Source of the DNA: Synanceia verrucosa
Lineage: Eukaryota; Chordata; Actinopteri; Perciformes; Synanceiidae
Assembly: GCA_029721515.1 (NCBI GenBank)
Contig: CM056570.1
Location: 5,118,601-5,182,600 of the forward strand
Direction of reading: 5' to 3'
Length of the DNA: 64,000 nucleotides
Within the stretch, counting starts at the first letter, position 1. Every line of letters starts with the position of its first letter. Position numbers and translations under genes: made by a program. Under the pieces are notes generated by a model, which saw only the letters and a program-made list of their open reading frames with translations, had not been told where the DNA came from and did not search any database. Below, in pieces: positions 1 through 23,539 of the stretch.

Positions 1-385
1 TGTGTGTGTGTGTGTGTTGCAGCCGTCCAAAATCCCTCTGGAAACTATTCACTCTACAAGAGCATTAAAACATCACCACTCTCTTAGATGTCAACACCAG
101 CGAACGCTCTCATCTCTGTCATCCCTCTTTTCTTTTTTTTTCTGTCCGTCTGCGTCTTCTTTCTTTCTTCTCGTCTTTTTTTTTTTGCCGTCACCCTTCA
201 CCTCTCTCTCCTCCTCCTCTCTCAGCATCTTGACAATTTATGACAAGTCAGTTTGATGTAATAGCTCTGGATATAAGCGTCTTTGTTGGGGGTGATCTTT
301 TGAGTCATCACTGTTTTGAACAAGCATTGAAAACTAATGAAATGGAAAAAGTGAGATAACTGCATTTTAGTCAACTTGATGTGGC

Positions 386-429
<44 letters not shown>
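386..429. repeat. (CA)n microsatellite
   Basis: Uninterrupted CA dinucleotide run of about 44 bp. Confidence 0.97.
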
Positions 430-431
<2 letters not shown>

Positions 432-1137
432 CACAGAAATAGTCGTGCGCAGAGTGGGCTTAACGGTGCATTCAGACCCCATTAGAGCACGTTAAATCAT
501 TTTTGATGAGCTCACGGTTAATGGTTTAAGCAGACAGAGCTGGGACTACACACTCACAGCCAAAACAAACTACATACCCAGCATTCCCCTCACCTGACAT
601 CAGCCAGAGCTCGGGCCCACGGGCCATCTCCACAGCAACTCATTTGTCTTCATCAGGGTTCGATGGTCTGTGCTGCTCTCCGAGGGGATTAATGAAGTTG
701 TCCTAAATGAAGTTCTCAGATGGTCACTGATGATGAGTTTTAATCATGTTCATAGAGAAACGAGAAATCGGACTCAATAAAACAGCATGGGGGATGTTAA
801 GGCTGTTAATGGGTGTTCTTTCCTTTTAAGAAAATATGCTTTATTGCTGTGTTAAGAGTCTGTCATACTATTAATCAGTAGTTTCATATTTGAGACAAAT
901 CCCATGACTACTATATATGAAAGATTTCACTCATAGTGACCAGAGATTGTCATGTACATTTTCCCTTTCAGTGTCTTTTAGCTCGTTGTTGTGGTTTAAC
1001 TTTTGTTTCACTCTCATCAGCACAGCAGCTCTTTTCAGAGTAAAAACTCTAAAATCCCACTATGTGCTACCTGCCCAGCACTAAATGGCAAACAGACAGT
1101 TACAGATGGAGGTTTCAGCCTCTAATGAGGCCGAGAG

Positions 1138-1722
1138 TAGCCTGGTCTCCCAGACCCTCATACTATCGTACAGAGGGCCTGGCATTCTTCCATTGAGAAC
1201 CAATTTCAGACGGGAGTCATGAACTCTTTTGACGTTTGAAACGATTGGATCTGATTTTACCCAATTGCTAATGTTTAGTCGTGATGTATGTAATGCACCA
1301 CTAGCATTCAGACTAGCTCCTAGCTAGACTAACTAACTCCTTCGCCACTAACATAGCTAACTGAAAAATAAGACTTTTCCTGAACCCTGTGGGGAGTAAA
1401 GCCACATCTTTGCAAGCAATAAAACTGCTTAAACATTCCTCTTGCTCCGACTTCAATTGCTGAATATTTGGGAGCCTAGCCAAAACGGACTGAATGGCTT
1501 CCTTCACTTCCGTCTCCGCCGCCATTGCCAAACTACAACCAGCTAGACTACAACGCAAATGCAGCGCATTCAACGTCATTGTTAACACCCGCCTCCCCCA
1601 GTCCCCCACCATTCACTGATTGGCCAGGATGGAAACCATCCTGAGATATCGAGCAAACCCAGACGTAATCTGCAGGGAAATGACAATTGAGCGGAAGATT
1701 ACGGAGGGCTACGGCCAGGCTA
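1138..1722. mobile_element. Short DNA-transposon-like element with 9-bp target duplication and a RecQ-like insert
   Basis: The element starts TAGCCTGG and ends CCAGGCTA, an exact 8-bp terminal inverted repeat. It is flanked on both sides by GGCCGAGAG (1129-1137 and 1723-1731), a perfect 9-bp target site duplication. Inside, on the minus strand, is a RecQ-helicase-like coding fragment. The superfamily is not assigned; 8-9 bp duplications occur in several DNA transposon groups. Confidence 0.7.
1313..1612 (-). pseudogene. RecQ-type helicase N-terminal fragment inside the mobile element
   Basis: The frame contains EQEECLSSFIACKDVALL followed by PTGFRKSLIFQLAML. This resembles the Q-motif and Walker A region of RecQ helicases (usual motif PTGxGKS). 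The second glycine is replaced by Arg (GFRKS), and the frame ends shortly after the motif, so it cannot encode a working helicase. Homology is judged by eye. Confidence 0.5.
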
Positions 1723-2538
1723 GGCCGAGAGTGATTTTTTTTTCAGGTGGCCAGAAAACACGACAAATGAATGTTACTCGCAAATAACCATATTTCCCAA
1801 AATGTTGACCTATTTCTTTGGAAGCGTACATTTTTTTAATGTATAGAAATGTATAAATTTAAGATAATCTGCACCCATGTGTCCCATATACCTGAGACTG
1901 GCATCTGGTTCTCAGTGCGTCATATCCTCACCACCAACTTCCCACCTTGCACCCCTCTAGGTGAAAACATGACAGTTCTAAACACGGCTGATTGGCTGTT
2001 GGGCTGCAGCAGCCCGCCCCCTGCCCCAGGCTCCAAGGACTATGGTACAGAGGTGCATGTGTGTGAATCCAAAGCCAGAGATCATACAGTATTACCTTTA
2101 ATTAAAAAAGAATGGGTTTCTATATTTTAGGCTGGTCATAGATCTGATGTTTTTTTGTTTTTGTTTTTTTACAGTGTTTGTTTTTTATTTTGCTGTGCAG
2201 TGTTCCCTGCTCTTTGGATCCCATTGGATTTATCACAGTGTGTGTGTGGAGTTGTTATAAATAGTTGCAGGGTTCCTGCAAGTCAACACATTTATGAAAA
2301 CATGGGGGATGTGATGAATTTGCTGGGGGAATAAGTTAATATCAGGGGCTTTGCATGATTATATTTTTAAAATCTCATCATTACCCCTCCAAAAAATAAA
2401 TAAAGACAATTAAAAAAGAAATTCAGCTTTCGGGACATAGTGGTGATTTGACTTAGTAATAGAAAGTCATTTAAAAGCTGTTCATATCAACCCTGCACAC
2501 AGCATTTGCTCCCATACTGGAACTGCATGGTAGTTTTC

Positions 2539-2540
<2 letters not shown>

Positions 2541-2580
<40 letters not shown>
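2541..2580. repeat. (TG)n microsatellite upstream of an eya4 exon
   Basis: Uninterrupted 40-bp TG run, 55 bp before the eya4 exon at 2635. A shorter CA run lies at about 2777-2801 in the next intron. Confidence 0.97.
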
Positions 2581-2581
<1 letters not shown>

Positions 2582-2634
2582 TAGTGATTCCTTACTGGTC
2601 TCTCCTAACACCGATCTTTTCTATCTTCCTTAAG

Positions 2635-16361
<13,727 letters not shown>

Positions 16362-17190
16362 CTATTACAGCAATACGGACTCATGCAATGTTACCTGCGG
16401 ACATGATCAGCCAGGCAGCCCCCCCCCCACTCTTTTGTATAACTATTTAAGAACAAACTAAATACACTGCAACTGTTTTTTGTGATTTTTTTTGTCTTGT
16501 CTTTTTGAACGTCTGGATTTACAAACTCTGAACGGTCTTAAGAAGTAAAAGGAGAGGTGACAGGAGGTAAAGAAAAGCACAGTGGGGTTAAGAGATGACT
16601 CTACTGCACTGCTCAGCCCCAGATGTTGGGAACCCCCTCCTGTCCTCACAGCTGTAGCAGACTGAAAGCTGTACAGGATAAAACACTCCCTGGGCCCAGG
16701 AGGATGTCTCATGGGCGAATCTTTAGATGTTTGGTTTGTTCTGGGACACCCCAAACTATCGCCCAGCAACGAGGGCTTCTCTGTACAGGCATCATGTGGG
16801 GACAACAGCTTTTTTTTTTTTAGGTTTTCTTCCTGGTGGTATAATAATACAATCTGCATCAGAAACTTGTGTAAATTATTTACGATAAACTTAAGGGCAG
16901 CAGTGGAAGTTTTTGTCAAGTTTAAGGACATTTTTTGGGGGTATCTTTTTCTCCATTCTGGATTTTTGTAATTGTTTGGGCAGGTGGGAACTGAGGATGT
17001 GCGTCATGATGTGTTGTGCCTTAATGTGTTTGAATGTCTTTTCTTTATTCAGAAATGTCTATGTATGTAGATATAAAGGAGAAAACTTATCCAAATGACT
17101 GGATGCATCTCGTCTTTCTAACCGATCAAAATTAATTATTTATAAAGGTTCCTTGTTAACTAAAAATAAAGCTTATTGCACATTCAGTAA
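16362..17190 (+). other. eya4: eya4 3' UTR with poly(A) signal
   Basis: No coding potential follows the TAA. An AATAAA lies at 17165-17170 and fits transcript termination near 17190, leaving only about 200 bp to the convergent end of rps12. The exact cleavage site is inferred. Confidence 0.55.
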
Positions 17191-17405
17191 ACCAGATATA
17201 CCCAGACAGAACCTTCTAATCCAACAGTGACAGTGCAAACTTGCCACAACTTGAATTTTGCTGCTGTTTACCACCATGAACTCACCTTAAGATACTGTGA
17301 TTTTATAGCCACAGACAGCTTGTAGTTGACTTGATAACCATCGGGTTCATATCAAAAAATGGAACACTTCAGACAACTGCTTCAATTTCCACTTTTTATT
17401 GATAT

Positions 17406-19386
17406 TCATTTCTTGCTTTTGAAGTATTCCTCAATCACATCCTTGGCTTGAGACTCCTTGCCATAGTCCTGTAGGCAGGGGAGGAAAAAAAAAAGTTTGA
17501 GATGACCATGTTAGAGACGAAGCAGCATCCCATCTGTAGTAAGAACACTGTTAGCACAGATGCCAAAGATGTCTGAGGTCATTTAGAAACTTATTTGAGT
17601 GGTTCAGCCACTAGTGATTCATGTTGTAAAACCAAATATTTGAAAAGAAATGCATATGGGTATTGTCAGATTTGAGATTGTACATAACATTAATCACATC
17701 ACTATTTGTAGCCATTCTTAGGGACCCCACACACCACAGGGAGATGAAGGGGCTCGTACCCTGGCTGTCATATTGCCAGGAGTTAGAAACAACAGGTGCA
17801 TGGCACAAAGCACAGCATCTGCACTTGACTGGCAGGCCTAGTCGCCAATTTTTAACTTGACTCAATATCAGTTTGTAGGGACATTTATACTAAAATAAAA
17901 TCAGCATTTACCTTGACCACAACACAGCTGCAGCCAACAACTTTGCGGGGTTTGCCCTCACGGTCGATCTTGCACAGACCCACCCACTCGCCGAGCTTCT
18001 TGTTGTCGTCAACCTGAAATACAAATTACACTATCTTTCAACTTGTGTCATGCCTGATAAATAGGGATCATTAGTGTCCACTGTGGAGAAGTCATAATCT
18101 CTTCAAGTTTTTAAAAACCACACTTTTCCAGAAAGATAAAATAGATGTGGGTATCCTTCGCTGTATCTCAGACAGAAATTGGGTAACAGTGGCAATCTCC
18201 TCACAGTATTCAGTAGAGGGAGCCAAATCTTCATCAGTGATACAGCAGCCCACAACACATTATGCTGACAATGCTTGAAACTAAAGTCAGTGTGGTCATG
18301 AGCACACTACCTTAATCAGGTTGATCTGATGCTCAGCGCAGAGGGCCTCCACCAGCTTGACATATGTGGGCTCATCGCAGTTGCTTGCAAGGGCACAGAG
18401 ATGGGCTTGACGCCTGCAAACAAACAGAATTAACTCACGGCAAGGGCTTTAACACAACTTACACCGTTTGAAATATGAGAGCACATCTCAGACAGAAATT
18501 GGGTAACAATGGCAGGTTTCTACATGAGTGTTCGGTAGAGGGAGCCAAGATATCATCAGTGATACGCTAAATTAAATGGACAAAAATTTGGCAGTGATGC
18601 AGTGAAATCATTGGACATACTTGTCCAGGGCTTTGGCAGCCTCACGGATACCACGGGCGAGGCCGTCATGGATGAGTGCGGTCTTGAGCACTTCAGGGAG
18701 AGCAGTGTTGACATCCATCACACCTCCAGCAGCGATGCTATCAATAACAGGTGGACAACAACAACAAGTTAGGACTTATCCCAAAATAGGCAAAACATTT
18801 ACTTGTTTACAGTAGAGCTTCCAGCATGTCAGAGGAAGGGTCTCACTCATTGAGGAGTGAAGGGGTATCCGACAAAAGAAAAGTCATCATTCAAGCACCA
18901 GAGAGCTCAAGAGAAACGACACACAGATTCTTTCTATGAGACACCTGCTGTCCAACTGAATCTGCATGACTTAAATAGGGCCAATTTTAAAAATCAAGTA
19001 AGACGTCAACTGTAATGTCATTTCAGCCAACTATTTCCAATTAACCTAATACATGCTTTTAACTTTGCAAATTCATTGGGCTTTTTCCGATTACCTCGGA
19101 AATATAAAATATAAAATATAAAACTTGAAGCTGTGCTACATAAGCAGCGAAACAGTATCCTCGTGCAACCCGGCAGAGCTAGCCTGTTAGCGTTAGCTGA
19201 CGCAAAACAAGCTACACCTTGCATTAATCACCGCACCGGTAAATTATTATGCGTGAATACTTGCGCATTACAGCAAAGACACGAGCACAGAAAAGTCAGC
19301 ACCGTTTTGTTAAGTTAGAAATCCCAGTTTCTGTGTGCTAACGTTAGCGGTAACTGAAAGCGTCATGCTCACCCTTCCTCGGCCAT
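17406..19386 (-). CDS. rps12: 40S ribosomal protein S12
   Basis: Structural protein of the small ribosomal subunit (eL7/L7Ae-related fold). Five coding exons on the minus strand: 19373-19386 (ATG, MAEEG), 18621-18737, 18311-18413, 17912-18013 and 17406-17468 (stop TGA). The lengths sum to 399 nt, i.e. 132 residues, the same as human RPS12. Readable stretches include IAAGGVMDVNTALPEVLK, RQAHLCALASNCDEPTYVK, KLGEWVGLCKIDREGK and DYGKESQAKDVIEEYFK. AATAAA on the minus strand lies at 17395-17400, right after the stop. The gene is convergent with eya4, and its introns host snoRNAs as in mammals. Confidence 0.97.
17704..17842 (-). ncRNA. Candidate H/ACA-box snoRNA (SNORA33 position) in rps12 intron 4
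   Basis: On the minus strand the segment ends with stem arm TGGCT, then ACA, then three nucleotides. An upstream AGCCA can pair with TGGCT to close the 3' hairpin, with an inner CAGGG/CCCTG pair. The 5' half has a GTGCA/TGCAC stem. Size (about 139 nt), host intron and ACA spacing fit an H/ACA RNA. The H box is not clear by eye and no folding was computed. Confidence 0.5.
18160..18247 (-). ncRNA. C/D-box snoRNA (SNORD100/101-like) in rps12 intron 3
   Basis: Read on the minus strand: terminal stem GCTGTATC, C box TGATGA (18231-18236), body, D box CTGA (18168-18171), closing stem GATACAGC. The 8-bp stem is perfect. It lies wholly inside the intron between coding exons 18311-18413 and 17912-18013. 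The likely antisense element, TTACCCAATTTCTGT, lies directly upstream of the D box. Human RPS12 hosts SNORD100, SNORD101 and SNORA33, so identity with one of these is likely but unconfirmed. Confidence 0.88.
18484..18566 (-). ncRNA. C/D-box snoRNA, paralog of the previous one, in rps12 intron 2
   Basis: On the minus strand: stem GCGTATC, C box TGATGA (18553-18558), body, D box CTGA (18488-18491), stem GATGTGC (wobble pairs allowed). It shares TTACCCAATTTCTGTCTGAG and GGCTCCCTCTAC with the snoRNA in the next intron. It therefore probably guides the same 2'-O-methylation and arose by duplication. Confidence 0.87.
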
Positions 19387-19543
19387 TGTTGATTAAAGAT
19401 GGATGGCGGACGCAAAGTTCTGCAATAAAGAACAAAAACGAAAGGAAAGTCATTATCCATCACAAACGGCCAACTAAAAAGAAAATATACGTTAGGATGT
19501 TTGATTAATCCTTCAGATAGTGCCAGTAGTCACAGAAACATAC

Positions 19544-19575
19544 CCTAACCTCCTCTAAGGTAGCGGCAAAAGAGG
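19544..19575 (-). promoter_or_regulatory. rps12: rps12 non-coding first exon with a 5'-TOP start
   Basis: On the minus strand CCTCTTTTGCCGC starts at 19575, a terminal oligopyrimidine (TOP) tract as expected for ribosomal protein mRNAs. The exon would end …GAGGTTAGG before a gtatgt donor and join an acceptor (tttattgcag) near 19422 that precedes the ATG by about 35 nt. TOP elements place translation under mTOR/LARP1 control. The start site is inferred from sequence. Confidence 0.75.
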
Positions 19576-19579
19576 ACGT

Positions 19580-19824
19580 CATAACCCTGCGACATTGCTT
19601 TAATAGCACCAGGCCCCAAATAGAGGTGTCCAATGTGCTGCCTGTTGCAGTTTAATTGTTTTAAATCAGGCTACACAAATTTTGAAATAACCCATAGATA
19701 ATGAAATTTGCAATATAACTATATAGAGTTAAGTAATACAAAAATAATTTGGAATTGGCAAATGCTATTTATTATTGATTCCTTTTACAATAAGAAAATA
19801 TAATGTAGGGTAAACGTCACAACT

Positions 19825-19858
<34 letters not shown>

Positions 19859-20932
19859 TTCTGAACAGACATAATGAAATTATGTCAGTGAGTAGGCTAA
19901 TACACCATGTGTATAAAGTCCTACAACAGTGCTTTTTAAAGATATTTACAATAGGCCGAAGCATGCTATGTATTCTCTTTTATTGTGGCGCCATATGGGT
20001 TTGTGAAAGCTCAGTAGTAAACAATGGGTTTCACATATTGTTTATATGAAGCTTATGCATAGCTCTGCAATGTTACTGGTTGACATGTTGTCAGAGTTCT
20101 TGTTGTTTCTTTACTTTGTGGTTATTTTAGCCAGTAAGTCATTAGACAAAAGTTGGTTAAGTTATGGTTAAGGTTGTTGTGTGGTTGTGCCTGGAGAGGA
20201 CACAGTATTGCATCAGTTACATTTCCAAGAATATATTTCACTCTGTGTTTTCAATAAGTATGCCAAGGAGGTCTATTTTCTTAATACATCATACCCCCTA
20301 TCAAGCACTGGACAAGTTAATGGATGTTCTGTTTATGCATGGCACTGTAATACTATTACAACATTATGCTTGTCTTTTTTTTTCTACTGTTACTGTTCCT
20401 ATGATTACTTTGTGGTTAATTCAGTCAGTTTTAGGATCAACTATGTATAGACTGTTACACTGTGTGTTTACGTGGCTGTGTAAGAGCAAATATGACCTGG
20501 TGCTGTGCTGATGCTGATCTGATTCGTTAAATATAATAAAACCTCCTGTTGACCCGGAAGCCCTTGTTATACTGAGTCAAGTGAAGTGAATTTTATTTGT
20601 ATAGCCCAATATCATGTAGGAGAAAACCTCATGCAGGCCACAATTTTAATTGTTTCTTTGAGATTATGTTTACATACAGCCAGATTATACAGCGACTGTC
20701 TCACCTCACTGATAAATCTGCAAATATAATCCATTCTGTACTGACATTTAAACAGAAAAAATGATGAAAAATTTTACAACAGGTAGCCTTGAATCATAAA
20801 AATTTTAATCGTACAAACTGTTCAAAGGTGCAACTCCAAAAGTGTTCCTTTTCCTTAAGCTCTGAGCATAATTCATCAAATATAAATAACCCCTTAGACA
20901 TCTATTGTTGTCGCAGCTGGTCTCCATTCCTT
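19580..20932. other. Intergenic region between rps12 and the SH3BGRL3-like gene
   Basis: No gene is recognised. It contains an AT microsatellite (19827-19855), AT-rich unique sequence and a common fish interspersed-repeat fragment near 20570-20625 (GTGAATTTTATTTGTATAGC). The 115-residue frame at 20164-20511 (+) lacks recognisable domains and appears to be chance. Confidence 0.5.
19827..19855. repeat. (AT)n microsatellite
   Basis: About 29 bp of pure AT between rps12 and the SH3BGRL3-like gene. Confidence 0.95.
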
Positions 20933-22014
20933 TTAGAGTTTGAGGAATTTTTCTAGTGAGTCCTCCTCGATTGCATTTTCAAATGCATTGAAGTCCTGAA
21001 AGAAAGACAGAGACAAGCCATAGAGTAATATATCTGCCAAATATTACATATTGTAGAGATTATGTACTGTATATGTTATATAAGCATATCTAACTATGAC
21101 CATGAATATTTATACAACATCAAAATCCATCCATCCCATAGTTAGCAACTGCCTGTACCAAAGTGGCAGACAATGCCATACTTACGTGGGTAAGAATTAT
21201 CATATTTGAGGGATTAAAATGTAAATCTATGATCATTTGTATCTTTTAAAAGACCTTAAAAGACAACATGTAAGGATCAAACATGCTCTCCAAAGCCATT
21301 ATTTCACAACATAATCTAAATGAAATGATGAAGAGTTTGCTGCTTTGTGTGTGTTGGGGAAGTGATTAGGGTGTGGAGAGCTCTGAGCACTTAAGCACAC
21401 ATTTCAACTATGTGTGTGCACAAAGTATCTATGAGTGTTATAATATGCTGTAAATATTTATTTAATTCCTGTGTCTCCACTCCAGTATTTTACTCTCTTT
21501 CCAAATGCTGCAAGCAGGTAAATTATTTCCAATTCAATTATAATTCCATTACTTTTGTGTGTTATTTTCAATACACCTTGTTATTACTTTTATTGAGTGA
21601 GACTTACCCCACAGTAGTCCTCCCCATTGAATATTTGAGGGGGCAGTGCAACTGGGTTCCCTGTCGTTGTCCTCATTAATTCCTTGGCATCAGAATCTGC
21701 AGCAATGTCCACAGATTCGTAGTTGATCTTCTTACTATCCAGGATCATCATTATTCTTTGCTGTTGCTTCTTTATCTAGAAAGGACAGTCTTTCTTTCAA
21801 TTACATTAGCAAGAATATTAAATTTGAACAACACTTTATACAATTATCCCAAGTTCTTTTCTGCAGTAAAACAAAACGTACTATGAAGTAGGTTTTACTG
21901 AATACAACATGTCTTTTGTAAAATGTCACCAAGATATGCAGATAAAAGAATGAAGCAAGCATACTGTACCTCGACATTGCTTGACACGGAGGTGTAATAC
22001 AGCTTGACTGTCAT
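20933..22014 (-). CDS. SH3BGRL3-like small thioredoxin-fold protein
   Basis: Three coding exons on the minus strand: 21970-22014 (MTVKLYYTSVSSNVE), 21608-21775 and 20933-20995 (stop TAA). All splice sites are good and the introns are phase 0. The 91-residue product compares with 93 for SH3BGRL3. Family marks: YYTSVSSNVEIKKQQQ start, LDSKKINYESVDI, LPPQIFNGEDYCG, then DFNAFENAIEEDSLEKFLKL end. SH3BGRL3 proteins have a glutaredoxin-like fold without the catalytic CxxC and bind partners rather than acting as redox enzymes; here too no CxxC is present. It is closer to SH3BGRL3 than to sh3bgrl2 at 39-44 kb. Orthology to human SH3BGRL3 (on another human chromosome) is not claimed; it may be a fish-specific paralog. 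Confidence 0.9.
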
Positions 22015-22215
22015 ATTTGCTATTTTAACAATAACACCTTGAGCTACAGACAGACAGAGAGAAATGCAGAGAGACTGACTATGTGGAGCTGGTTTTATGC
22101 AACAGTAAACACAGTGAGCAGGTTTGGACACGGCCTACCTGCCTGCATGGCCACGCCTACTGGTGTGACTGCCATTCCAGTTCCACACACCACTAAAACT
22201 CCCTGTCAGACTGAA
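22006..22215 (-). repeat. Promoter/first-exon block, functional copy of a tandem duplication
   Basis: Covers the start codon of the SH3BGRL3-like gene and about 200 bp upstream. It matches 22679-22885 at a spacing of 673 bp. Shared marks include GCTATTTTAAC, CAGGTTTGGACACGGCCTAC and CTGGTGTGACTGCCATTCC. Confidence 0.85.
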
Positions 22216-22468
22216 CGACCTGACTCAGTGAGGACCTCTTAAAGAATCTCAGTTGGTTACAATTTACAAGTTTTAAAAATGTTATGTTTACAATATTGCA
22301 TTTAAGCCAGATATCACCTCACTGGTAAATCTGCAGATAAACCACTCAGTAGCCTTTAAACAATAATACAAGCAGTATTCAAGATTATTTTTTGGGCTTT
22401 TTGCCTCCATTTGACATAGTGATAGTGATTTGGCCGTATCAAAACCCAAACCACTGCAGTAAAGACTC

Positions 22469-22640
22469 ACACTGCAAAAACTCAAAATCTTACTAAGTAT
22501 ATTCTTCTAATTTCTCATCAAAATAGCTCATCACACTAAATACAAGACACAAGGTTTTTAAGCTGCTTTGTTATTTATAAAAGATAAAACATTTGTTTCA
22601 AGAGATAGACTTAACTTTAATTAATACAACAAAGCAGCTA
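22469..22640. mobile_element. Partial MITE with CACTGCAAAAA end
   Basis: Begins CACTGCAAAAACTCAAAATC, the same kind of end as the complete foldback element at 30648-31049. It contains an inner hairpin (AGCTGCTTTGTT at about 22560, AACAAAGCAGCT at about 22628). The right end is not recognisable. Confidence 0.6.
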
Positions 22641-22678
22641 TGACGCTATTAAGAGAGCATACCGCTTGGATTACATTT

Positions 22679-22885
22679 TGATTGTCACATTGGCTATTTT
22701 AACTCCCTGATAATAACACCCCGATATTGAGACAGGTTGAGTATACCAGGTATGTGGCGCTGGTATTATGCAATGCAGTAAACATGTTGTGCAGGTTTGG
22801 ACACGGCCTACCTGCCTGCATGGCCACACCTACTGGTGTGACTGCCATTCCAGTTCCACTCAGTACCCAAGCTCCCTGTCGAACA
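22679..22885 (-). pseudogene. Decayed tandem copy of the SH3BGRL3-like promoter and first exon
   Basis: Homologous to 22006-22215. On the minus strand the position of the start codon reads GTG (22686-22688) instead of ATG, and the following coding part is degenerate. No copies of exons 2 or 3 lie between it and the functional gene, so only the 5' part was duplicated. A third, weaker relative of its distal part (GCTGGAATGGAAGTCACAC on the minus strand) lies at about 22912-22935. Confidence 0.75.
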
Positions 22886-23539
22886 GTCTTACCTTGCAGC
22901 ATGGAAACATCCAGCTGTGTGACTTCCATTCCAGCTGTAGGACCTGCCCGAAATGTAAAACCACAAACACACCCACATGGTGGAAAGTAACTTACCATAT
23001 TTACAATTCAGAGGTACTCTGTAAAAGGTATTGTAAGAAATACAAATTTATTGATCAGCATTCATACAACAAATAAAACAAAATGTCATGCAATACAAAG
23101 ACAATGTAATCAGTATCATCCTATAGGTGGACCTTAGCTTTGTGATTGTCAGAAACTCCCAGAAAAATAAAAATCAAATCATGTTCATCAAGATCACTTT
23201 TTCAAATTTCTGCAAATTTATTTTTTTTTCATCTCTTTCAGCAAAAACACAGAATCTATTTGAGGAGATGCAATGTGTGTAGATTTTAAAATAATTTGTT
23301 TACTGAAAAAGGTCCCTACTGTCTACCTTTAAGAGTGACTGACCACCAGCTGAAGATCTTACTTTTGGTTTAACTTCTCTCTTGACTGCCACAATGTGTT
23401 CTCCAAGGTGTGTTAGCACACCTGGACGTAGGTTGTTGGTGCAACAGAGAGAGCCGTAAAAGCTGCTTTTTCTTCCTGGTGCTGTTGTTGTCATGTTATG
23501 TTAAATTCTCCTTAAAATTTTCCTTAAGGCATTTTGTCA

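Larger units (their letters stand above)
1..2634 (+). other. Upstream intron of eya4 (no coding exon recognised)
   Basis: No earlier eya4 coding exon is recognised here. The stretch holds (TG)n at 1-17, (CA)n at 386-429, (TG)n at 2541-2580 and the mobile element at 1138-1722. It is presumed to be intronic because the exon at 2635 begins mid-codon. Confidence 0.5.

Noticed and set aside
22699..22998. 99-residue minus-strand frame with repeated GTGMAVTPVGVAMQ-like segments
   Set aside because: The repetition is explained by the promoter/first-exon duplication block. The second copy lies in upstream non-coding sequence of the SH3BGRL3-like gene, so coding is unlikely.
23300..23494. Minus-strand frame that might be an extra cytoplasmic exon of the receptor
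   Set aside because: The tail already ends in frame at 23540-23542; this frame has no matching acceptor phase and no known motif.
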